Made by a program: the position numbers and the translations under genes. Source: Atopobium sp. (GTDB taxonomy: Bacteria > Actinomycetota > Coriobacteriia > Coriobacteriales > Atopobiaceae). Taken from it: a stretch of DNA of 5,390 bases. Each line of letters opens with the position of its first letter. Position 1 is the stretch's first letter. Positions 1 to 4,340 of the stretch are shown here, piece by piece. The notes under the pieces were generated by a model. The model was not told the DNA's origin and made no database searches. It was given only the letters and a program-made list of their open reading frames with translations. The stretch is from the NCBI GenBank assembly GCA_015259105.1, contig JABZGZ010000073.1, forward strand, positions 1 through 5,390. The letters are read 5' to 3'.

Positions 1-384
1 GATGCAACACGACCAATTGATGCAACAAGCGGCTGGTACGACCAGGGATGCGGCGATTTCCTGAGCATCCATAACTACTTCCGGCCACTTCGTGCAGGTT
101 GGCATGGAAAGCAACGGGGGAATCGAGCAGCAATAATCTCTGAGTTCGGTGGTCTTGCTCAGATGACACCAGGTCATACGTCACTTGACCATTCTTATGG
201 ATACGGGGATTTTGCCACGGTTGAGGATTGGCGAGCTGCTGTTAAAAAGTTGCTTGCAGAGGTGGAATCGCTGGCGGATGAGGGCCTTGCGGGATACGTT
301 TATACGCAGGTATCTGATGTTGAGGAAGAGGTAAACGGCCTGCTTGCTTACGATCGAAAGATCAACAAGTTTGAAGGGCAGTAG
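1..384 (+). CDS. Glycoside hydrolase family 2 enzyme (beta-galactosidase/beta-glucuronidase type), C-terminal fragment
   Basis: The reading frame is open from base 1 and ends at TAG 382-384, giving 127 residues; the N-terminus lies outside the window. The fragment resembles the end of the TIM-barrel catalytic domain of GH2 enzymes. It has a SGWYDQG segment (residues 10-16), the IHNYFRP segment (23-29), then ISEFGG (46-51), where Glu48 sits at the position of the GH2 retaining nucleophile, and a late GYVYTQVSDVEEEVNGLL block that is typical of GH2 C-termini. Such enzymes hydrolyse terminal beta-linked sugars (galactosides, glucuronides or mannosides); the substrate cannot be told from this part. 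There is no signal peptide information. An ATG at 163 (residue 55) falls inside the conserved domain and is not a start. The protein ends soon after the catalytic domain, so it lacks an extra C-terminal domain. No good terminator directly follows the stop. The family call is firm; the specificity is unknown. Confidence 0.85.
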   Translation, partial: DATRPIDATSGWYDQGCGDFLSIHNYFRPLRAGWHGKQRGNRAAIISEFGGLAQMTPGHTSLDHSYGYGDFATVEDWRAAVKKLLAEVESLADEGLAGYVYTQVSDVEEEVNGLLAYDRKINKFEGQ

Positions 385-776
385 CTGCCGGATGACGCTG
401 GCATCGCTCGACGATACCCGACAAGTTAAGCGATGAGCAGTGGTTTGAAAGATGCCCAGTTAATTAAGGTATGTCCAGTAATGCCAATTGCCGATTCTAT
501 CCAAAGTGGTAAAAAATGCGTTTAGTTGGGGTTTCATTTTTCTGCATAGCGAGTTTTCGCAGATAAAAAATTGCAATGGTGGTAAAAAATCGTCTTAGTT
601 GGGCATAAAAATGGCTTTTTAAAGTTTTGATCCCCAACTAAACGGATTTTTTACCTTTTTAGCCCCTATAATTTTGGTCTAAAAATTGAGTGATACACAA
701 AATTAAATATCTGTGCATAGATATTCGTAGAAATGAATACATATTTAGCCTAAATAGAAATTTTGCAACTTAATAC
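385..776. other. AT-rich intergenic region between convergent genes
   Basis: No believable gene is present on either strand. It holds three copies of a ~24-nt motif (508-531, 581-604, inverted at 632-655), listed separately. Smaller structures are a 7-bp inverted repeat AATATCT/AGATATT (706-712 and 719-725, loop 713-718) and a weak CATCGCT/AGCGATG pair (402-408, 429-435). A TATAAT string at 667-672 has no convincing -35 box. The GH2 transcript from the left and the flavoprotein operon from the right meet here. Only the operon has a clear terminator (777-816). Confidence 0.7.
508..655. repeat. Three copies of a ~24-nt motif, outer pair inverted
   Basis: The motif begins GGTAAAAAAT and ends TTAGTTGGG(G). 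Copy 1 is at 508-531 (+) and copy 2 at 581-604 (+). Copy 3 is at 632-655 in inverted orientation. Copies 1 and 3 differ at one of 24 positions, so they form an almost perfect inverted repeat around 100 nt. Copy 2 differs from copy 3 at about four positions and could pair with it across a 27-nt loop. On the plus strand the last copy is followed by TTTTT (656-660), so a long stem plus a U-run could help end GH2 transcription. Copies 1 and 3 could also be the terminal inverted repeats of a 148-bp MITE-like element, but I see no target-site duplication. Confidence 0.65.
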
Positions 777-816
777 AAAAAACTCGCCTTCCAGAGGTCT
801 GTTTCTGGAAGGCGAG
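777..816 (-). terminator. Intrinsic terminator of the apbE-flavoreductase operon
   Basis: Perfect 12-bp GC-rich stem (CTCGCCTTCCAG at 783-794 pairing with CTGGAAGGCGAG at 805-816), extendable by one A-T pair, with a 10-nt loop. On the minus strand the stem is followed by six T residues (complement of A777-782), the classic Rho-independent layout. On the plus strand it is followed by GGAAGTG, so it acts one way only. It lies about 120 nt past the stop of the last operon gene. Confidence 0.9.
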
Positions 817-855
817 GGAAGTGTATTACTTCAGTTGTGCATCATTGCACTTGGT

Positions 856-895
856 CGCACGTAGGTGCACATAGGTGCACGTAGGCGCGTCAAGC
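856..895. repeat. Short 10-bp tandem repeat in the operon 3' UTR
   Basis: Successive 10-mers read CGCACGTAGG, TGCACATAGG and TGCACGTAGG (856-885), then a degenerate CGCGTCAAGC (886-895). The palindrome GTGCAC recurs exactly one helical turn apart (865-870, 875-880). The stretch and the GC-rich DNA up to 934 lie between the stop codon of the PAS-fused reductase and its terminator, and are clearly more GC-rich than the intergenic DNA to the left. Confidence 0.6.
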
Positions 896-934
896 GCGTT
901 GCGGTTGCGCGTCGCGGGCACGCGTAGCTGCACG

Positions 935-2152
935 TTAGGCGCTTGCACCCGAGGTAGCATCTACGCCTGCACTTGGTGCGGGAGCACCAGCAGCAGGAGC
1001 GGGAGCGCCAGCTGGTGGAACAACTGCACCGTTAGCGCTTACAAGACGCTGACCTGTGGTTTGTAGGTACCAATCCAACCATGGCTTGAAGTTGAAGACA
1101 ATCTCGTTGATGCCTGCATACGAGCCATCGGGATAGTACATTGCCTGGTAGTTGTGGGTATTGATGATATCGGCTGGTGTACCTGGAACAATGGTGCGTA
1201 CATACTCTTTGTCGCCGTTGCGAAGAACGCCGATGACAAACTCAACATTCTTCATACGACCCTCGGGAAGAGAGCTGTGAACTGTGGAAAGACGGTCACC
1301 CGACTGCGCCGGCACGCGTTTTGCCAGCATAGTGTCTGGGTTGTCATGAGCGTTGTTGTAGTAAAGGAACTGGTTGTTGTCGTCCGCGTAGGTCAGCTCA
1401 AATGGCATTGCCTTCAGGAACATGTCAATCTGGTTGACCGTCAAAATGCCGTGGTCAAGCTTAACGTACGTGTCGCCCGAGACCGCGCCCACAAGCTCGG
1501 CGGCCTTCTCGACCCAATCAGGATCGTCGGGATCAATGCCCTGGATAGTGGTGGAAATTGAGTTGGTTACGTCCAGATCCTCTGGCGCGATTGGCTTTGG
1601 TTTCTTCAACTTGGAGACCACCTCTACGTATTTGACAAAGTTATCCAGACAAAGGCCCAGGAAGCCGACGGTGCGCTCGTCGATAATGTTGCCATCCTCG
1701 TCAAAAGCCTGCTTTGCCTTTCCAAGAAGGAACTCATTACCAGGCAAAACGTATGCGTTTACGCCCGGAGCATCCATAATCTTGCGCAGATGAACCTGCG
1801 CGCGAGAAGTGCCCTGGTCGTAGTAAGAAGCGCCGACAATCATGACAGGCTTGTTCTCAAACGGATGCACGTCGTAGGAGAGCCACTCGATGACGCTCTT
1901 AAGTGCAGGTGAGATGGTGTGGTTGTGCTCGGGCGTAGAAATAATGACGCCGTCAGCACGGGTAATCTTGTTGTACAGCAGGCGGAGCTGGAAGTTCTCG
2001 TCCCACTTGAGGTCCTGGTTGAACAGGGGAATGTTATCGATCTCAAGGATCTCAAGCTCAAACTGCTTGGCAAAGTGTTTTTTGATGAAGTGCAGAAGCT
2101 TTCGGTTATAGGAAATCTCCGCATTTGAACCGACGATTCCGACAAATTTCAT
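935..2152 (-). CDS. NAD(P)H-dependent FMN reductase fused to a PAS domain, with a putative C-terminal flavinylation motif
   Basis: A 405-residue protein, probably cytoplasmic (no signal peptide or membrane segment). Residues 1-180 are a flavodoxin-like FMN_red domain (PF03358 type): phosphate-binding loop GSNAEISYNR (8-17), TPEHNHTISPALK (73-85) and VGASYYDQGTSRAQ (106-119). Residues ~190-240 look like a helical connector. Residues ~241-362 resemble the PAS domain seen at the end of DUF438 proteins (PFELTYADDNNQFLYYNN; NVEFVIGVLRNGDKEYV; YPDGSYAGINEIVF). The tail from 371 is Ala/Pro/Gly-rich and ends D398-A-T-S-G-A-S404-A, which fits the ApbE target motif D-x-x-[S/T]-G-A-[T/S]. ATG at 2150-2152 has GGAAGGAA eight bases upstream. 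It is the last gene of the operon, 20 nt after the single-domain paralogue. The reductase fold is well supported and the PAS call fairly so; covalent FMN on Ser404 is inference. Electron acceptor unknown. Confidence 0.85.
   Translation of the reverse strand: MKFVGIVGSNAEISYNRKLLHFIKKHFAKQFELEILEIDNIPLFNQDLKWDENFQLRLLYNKITRADGVIISTPEHNHTISPALKSVIEWLSYDVHPFENKPVMIVGASYYDQGTSRAQVHLRKIMDAPGVNAYVLPGNEFLLGKAKQAFDEDGNIIDERTVGFLGLCLDNFVKYVEVVSKLKKPKPIAPEDLDVTNSISTTIQGIDPDDPDWVEKAAELVGAVSGDTYVKLDHGILTVNQIDMFLKAMPFELTYADDNNQFLYYNNAHDNPDTMLAKRVPAQSGDRLSTVHSSLPEGRMKNVEFVIGVLRNGDKEYVRTIVPGTPADIINTHNYQAMYYPDGSYAGINEIVFNFKPWLDWYLQTTGQRLVSANGAVVPPAGAPAPAAGAPAPSAGVDATSGASA
941..961 (-). other. Predicted ApbE flavinylation motif (DATSGAS), Ser404 acceptor
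   Basis: Encodes residues 398-404 of the PAS-fused reductase, one residue before its C-terminus. ApbE-type transferases join FMN by a phosphoester bond to the last Thr/Ser of D-x-x-[S/T]-G-A-[T/S], as known for NqrC/RnfG and FMN_bind-domain proteins. All fixed positions match. The motif sits at the end of a ~27-residue Ala/Pro/Gly linker, outside any FMN_bind domain, in an operon that begins with apbE. Chance occurrence in an Ala/Ser/Gly-rich tail remains possible. Confidence 0.6.
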
Positions 2153-2172
2153 AGTGGTAGTTCCTTCCAGGC

Positions 2173-2781
2173 CTACAGGTTTTCCCAGTCAAAGTTCTCG
2201 GCCTCTTTGCGGAGAAGTTCGCGCGATGCGGCCATTTTTTCGTTGAGTTTCACAAACAGACGGAAATCGTCAAAGAGCAGGTCAAGCTTCTTGACGGTAG
2301 CCTTGTCCTTTAAGCTGCCCTTCTCGTCAAATGCCTGCTGGGCGCGGCCAAGAAGGAACTCGGAACCTGGCATGATTGCGGCTTTGAGCTCGGGAGCGTC
2401 CAGAATTTGGCGGAGCTGAAGCTGCGCGCGAGAAGATCCGAGGGTGCCCAGGGATGCGCCGACAATCATGACTGGCTTGTTGACCATAGGGAATATGCCG
2501 TAGGACAGCCAAGCAAGCGCGTTTTGCAGGACCGCTGGAATGGAGTGGTCGTACTCTGGTGTTGCGATGATGACGCCGTCGGCGGCCTCAATTTTCTTTG
2601 CAAGCTCTGAGACAACCTCGGGGACCTTCATCTTTGCGGGTTTGTTGAACAGGGGAATGTTGTCGATTTCCACCAGCTCAATGGAGGCCTTGTCGGCAAA
2701 GTGCTTCTGCATAAACTGCAGGAGTCTTCGGTTATTTGACTCTTTTGAATTGGTGCCAATAAGGCCAACAAAGTTAAGCAT
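2173..2781 (-). CDS. NAD(P)H-dependent FMN reductase (single-domain flavodoxin-like)
   Basis: A 202-residue FMN_red family protein expected to use NAD(P)H to reduce FMN or to pass electrons from bound FMN to an acceptor in the cytoplasm. Visible motifs are GTNSKESNNRRL (9-20, FMN phosphate loop), ATPEYDHSIPAVLQNAL (73-89) and VGASLGTLGSSRAQLQLR (107-124). It aligns along its length with the first ~180 residues of the next gene, sharing EIDNIPLFN, NKPVMIVGAS and EFLLG-A-QAFDE, so the two are tandem paralogues. It lacks the PAS domain and the flavinylation tail and ends in a charged segment. The frame could open at TTG 2782-2784, but ATG at 2779-2781 is preferred: AAGGA (2788-2792) is then six bases upstream instead of three. 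It lies 17 nt after apbE and 20 nt before the PAS-fused reductase, so the genes are probably co-transcribed. The physiological acceptor cannot be read from sequence. Confidence 0.88.
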   Translation of the reverse strand: MLNFVGLIGTNSKESNNRRLLQFMQKHFADKASIELVEIDNIPLFNKPAKMKVPEVVSELAKKIEAADGVIIATPEYDHSIPAVLQNALAWLSYGIFPMVNKPVMIVGASLGTLGSSRAQLQLRQILDAPELKAAIMPGSEFLLGRAQQAFDEKGSLKDKATVKKLDLLFDDFRLFVKLNEKMAASRELLRKEAENFDWENL

Positions 2782-2798
2782 CAAACTTCCTTTCTGAA

Positions 2799-3761
2799 TT
2801 ACGCAAGGAACTCAGGTGAGATTCCCGACGAATAATATACGCGATTATCAGTGGTTACTATGAGCGCCTCGATGCCTTTTTCTTGTTCCACACGGGCAAG
2901 GAGCTGACGGGGTTTCTCGCCATAAAGGCGCGTGGTCCAAATTTCTCCGTCAAGCGAGTTGTCCGAGATAATCGTGATGCTCGCAAGTTGCGTGTCAACT
3001 GGATAGCCTGTCTTGCGGTCAAGAATGTGGTGATAGATGTGCTCGTTTACCTGCAGTTTCCTTTCGTAGGTACCGGAGGTCACCACGGACTGGTTGCAAA
3101 TAGGCAGCACAGCAAGGTTGGTGCCCCGCGGTTGTCGCGGATCCTGGATGCCAATCTGCCACGGCCTGTTCGCGAGCATATTGGCGCCAATTGTCTTAAT
3201 GTTACCGCCAAGGTTGATAAGGGCGGAAGTGACGTGCTGACTTTTCAGATAATCTGCAATTTTGTCAGCGATGTAGCCTTTGGCCAAGCACCCCAGGTCT
3301 AGCTTCATGCCCTCTTTGGCGAGAAACACGGTGCAGCTCAGAGGATCCAATTCAATGAGTTGTGGATCAGTAAGCGATAACGCGTGCGCGACCTCGGTGT
3401 TATTTGGAATGCGCGCGTCAGCAAAGCCGATTCGCCAGGCTTGTACCAAGGGGCCAAGTGCAATGTTCAAATGACTCTCTGGTAGGAGGCTTTGCTCCTT
3501 GCCAATTTGAATGAGCTCAAACAACTCGGGGTCAACGGAGACAGGATGTTTGCCCGCTGCATGATTGACCTGCATAAGCTCGGAATTGGCGTCATTTGCG
3601 CTAAACCGCTGGTTGTAAACGTTTAGAAGCTCAAAGACGTTATCAAGTAGCTGCTCTGCGGTGTGTTCTGCCTGCGCATCATTGGAAGGTGGCAATAAAG
3701 AGATGGTAATGGTCGCGCCCATCAGGTGAGTTGATCTGGAAATGTAGGCTCGTTCTGACAC
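2799..3761 (-). CDS. apbE: FAD:protein FMN transferase (ApbE family)
   Basis: A 320-residue protein of full ApbE length (EC 2.7.1.180). It cleaves FAD and transfers FMN to Ser/Thr of target flavoproteins, using Mg2+. Family motifs appear in order: MGATITI (14-20), RFSANDANSELMQVN (52-66), LDLGCLAKGYIAD (154-166), LINLGGNI (181-188), VVTSGTYER (226-234) and HHILDRKTGYPV (244-255). The last metal-site motif reads DGEIWTT (271-277), with Glu273 where many relatives have Asp and Thr277 in place. No signal peptide or lipobox is seen, so it should act in the cytoplasm, unlike lipoprotein ApbE/FmnA of extracellular electron-transfer systems. The start is GTG (3759-3761) with GGGAGAG at 3764-3770; an internal ATG at residue 14 would remove the first strand. 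It heads an operon with two FMN reductases, the second carrying a likely target motif. Confidence 0.93.
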   Translation of the reverse strand: MSERAYISRSTHLMGATITISLLPPSNDAQAEHTAEQLLDNVFELLNVYNQRFSANDANSELMQVNHAAGKHPVSVDPELFELIQIGKEQSLLPESHLNIALGPLVQAWRIGFADARIPNNTEVAHALSLTDPQLIELDPLSCTVFLAKEGMKLDLGCLAKGYIADKIADYLKSQHVTSALINLGGNIKTIGANMLANRPWQIGIQDPRQPRGTNLAVLPICNQSVVTSGTYERKLQVNEHIYHHILDRKTGYPVDTQLASITIISDNSLDGEIWTTRLYGEKPRQLLARVEQEKGIEALIVTTDNRVYYSSGISPEFLA

Positions 3762-3763
3762 GA

Positions 3764-3770
3764 CTCTCCC
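3764..3770 (-). promoter_or_regulatory. Ribosome binding site deciding the GTG start of apbE
   Basis: GGGAGAG on the minus strand, with GGAG four bases before GTG 3759-3761. A nearby ATG that overlaps this site is in another frame. The site supports the GTG over the in-frame ATG at residue 14, which falls in the conserved MGA motif. Confidence 0.6.
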
Positions 3771-3795
3771 ATAGTGTCCAACAGCAGTTTGTTCA

Positions 3796-3824
3796 ATTTT
3801 ACCTGCAGATTGCTTGGCTGTAAC
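3796..3824 (-). promoter_or_regulatory. Candidate sigma-70-type promoter of the apbE operon
   Basis: On the minus strand GTTACA (3819-3824) and TAAAAT (3796-3801) are separated by 17 bases. TAAAAT is one mismatch from TATAAT; the -35 box matches TTGACA at four of six. The predicted start near 3789 would leave a leader of about 28 nt before the GTG. A second TAAAAT upstream (complement of ATTTTA at 3828-3833) lacks a good -35 box. This is a pattern match only. Confidence 0.35.
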
Positions 3825-3854
3825 TCTATTTTACGTTTGTTTGTTACGGTCATT

Positions 3855-3870
3855 TGTTGTATCGACAACA
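3855..3870. promoter_or_regulatory. Operator-like dyad upstream of apbE
   Basis: TGTTGT-ATCG-ACAACA: a perfect 6-bp inverted repeat around four bases. It is about 95 nt upstream of the apbE start and about 30 nt upstream of the candidate -35 box, a position suited to a transcription factor. It does not match a regulator site that I can name with confidence. Confidence 0.35.
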
Positions 3871-3983
3871 TTTTGACGAGAAACTCTACAGCTTTGGTTG
3901 CTCGCTAAAGCCCGCTCTCAGCTCCAAACGTGAAGAAAACTGTGGAGTTAATTTGATTATTTATGCATAGGGATGTCTGTTTA

Positions 3984-4012
3984 TTGTTGATATGTACTTA
4001 TTCCAGTATCAT
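3984..4012 (+). promoter_or_regulatory. Candidate plus-strand promoter upstream of the orphan terminator
   Basis: TTGTTG (3984-3989) and TATCAT (4007-4012) are exactly 17 bases apart. The -10 box differs from TATAAT at one position; the -35 box is weak. Transcription would begin near 4019 and reach the terminator at 4046-4078, giving a ~60-nt RNA, or would read through to the surface-protein gene. Confidence 0.35.
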
Positions 4013-4045
4013 TTTTTGCAGAAAGTACTGACCGATGATTGATTC

Positions 4046-4078
4046 TTGGCTGACGCGTATACGCCAGCCAATTTTTTT
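4046..4078 (+). terminator. Orphan intrinsic terminator on the plus strand
   Basis: TTGGCTG (4046-4052) pairs with CAGCCAA (4065-4071). Inside them GCGTATACGC (4055-4064) is self-complementary and extends the stem after a two-base bulge. Seven T residues follow directly (4072-4078). The minus strand has no T-run after the hairpin. No plus-strand gene lies between 385 and this point, so it either ends a small RNA or acts as an attenuator in the leader of the gene at 4341. Confidence 0.75.
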
Positions 4079-4217
4079 GAAGGAGTATGAAGGAAATGGA
4101 AAATAAGATGGCGGGATATTTCTGATTTTTCTCGCTAGCAGAAATGAAGTTAAATCTACGCACTTAGTAGCATTAATTGTGTGCAATAGAGTCTGATTTC
4201 AAAGTCTTTGTCCAAGA

Positions 4218-4241
4218 TTCAAATAAAAAAATTTATTTGAA
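4218..4241. repeat. AT-rich perfect palindrome
   Basis: TTCAAATAAA (4218-4227) and TTTATTTGAA (4232-4241) are perfect 10-bp arms around AAAA. It is 100 nt upstream of the surface-protein start. The right arm overlaps a TTGAAC (4237-4242) that could be a -35 element, although no good -10 box follows at 16-18 bases. It could be a regulator site; a terminator is less likely because the stem has only one G-C pair per arm and no T-run follows. Confidence 0.5.
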
Positions 4242-4288
4242 CACAATATTTCTTTAGAAATTAGGTCAAAAACCATTAGTATGTTTAA

Positions 4289-4308
4289 TGGAGCTATGTA
4301 TATCTCCA
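4289..4308. promoter_or_regulatory. Imperfect 20-bp dyad just upstream of the surface-protein gene
   Basis: TGGAG and CTCCA (4289-4293, 4304-4308) flank TAT and ATA (4295-4297, 4300-4302); eight of ten positions are symmetric. It ends 32 bases before the ATG, so it is either an operator over the transcription start or a small hairpin in the mRNA leader. Confidence 0.3.
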
Positions 4309-4340
4309 GGGGTACGTTCGATAGGAAAGATGGGGTTGAT

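Larger units (their letters stand above)
3762..4340. other. Divergent intergenic region (579 bases)
   Basis: Separates the minus-strand apbE operon from the plus-strand surface-protein gene. No convincing protein-coding gene is present. It contains the candidate apbE promoter, the TGTTGT dyad (3855-3870), a plus-strand promoter-like pair (3984-4012), an orphan plus-strand terminator (4046-4078), an AT-rich palindrome (4218-4241) and an imperfect dyad (4289-4308), each listed separately. A 12-codon ORF (ATG 4087-4089 to TGA 4123-4125) follows AAGGAG (4080-4085), but the spacing is only one base. A 7-bp hairpin ATTTCTG/CAGAAAT (4118-4124, 4139-4145) overlaps its stop. Confidence 0.7.

Noticed and set aside
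163..384. Separate 73-residue gene starting at ATG 163
   Set aside because: The same frame is open from base 1 and carries GH2 sequence upstream of this ATG, so it is an internal methionine.
508..655. CRISPR array
   Set aside because: Only three motif copies, one inverted, with unequal spacing (49 and 27 bases between copies) and no cas genes.
1154..1793. Plus-strand ORFs of 123-135 codons inside the PAS-fused reductase
   Set aside because: They are antisense shadows of a gene with clear FMN_red motifs; their translations show no family features.
4087..4125. 12-codon ORF after AAGGAG as a leader peptide
   Set aside because: AAGGAG is one base from the ATG, the peptide has no run of regulatory codons, and the terminator lies before it rather than after. 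Noted only in the intergenic entry.
3981..4186. Small minus-strand ORFs of 60 and 62 codons in the divergent intergenic region
   Set aside because: No ribosome binding site, no recognisable motif, and they overlap the plus-strand terminator hairpin.
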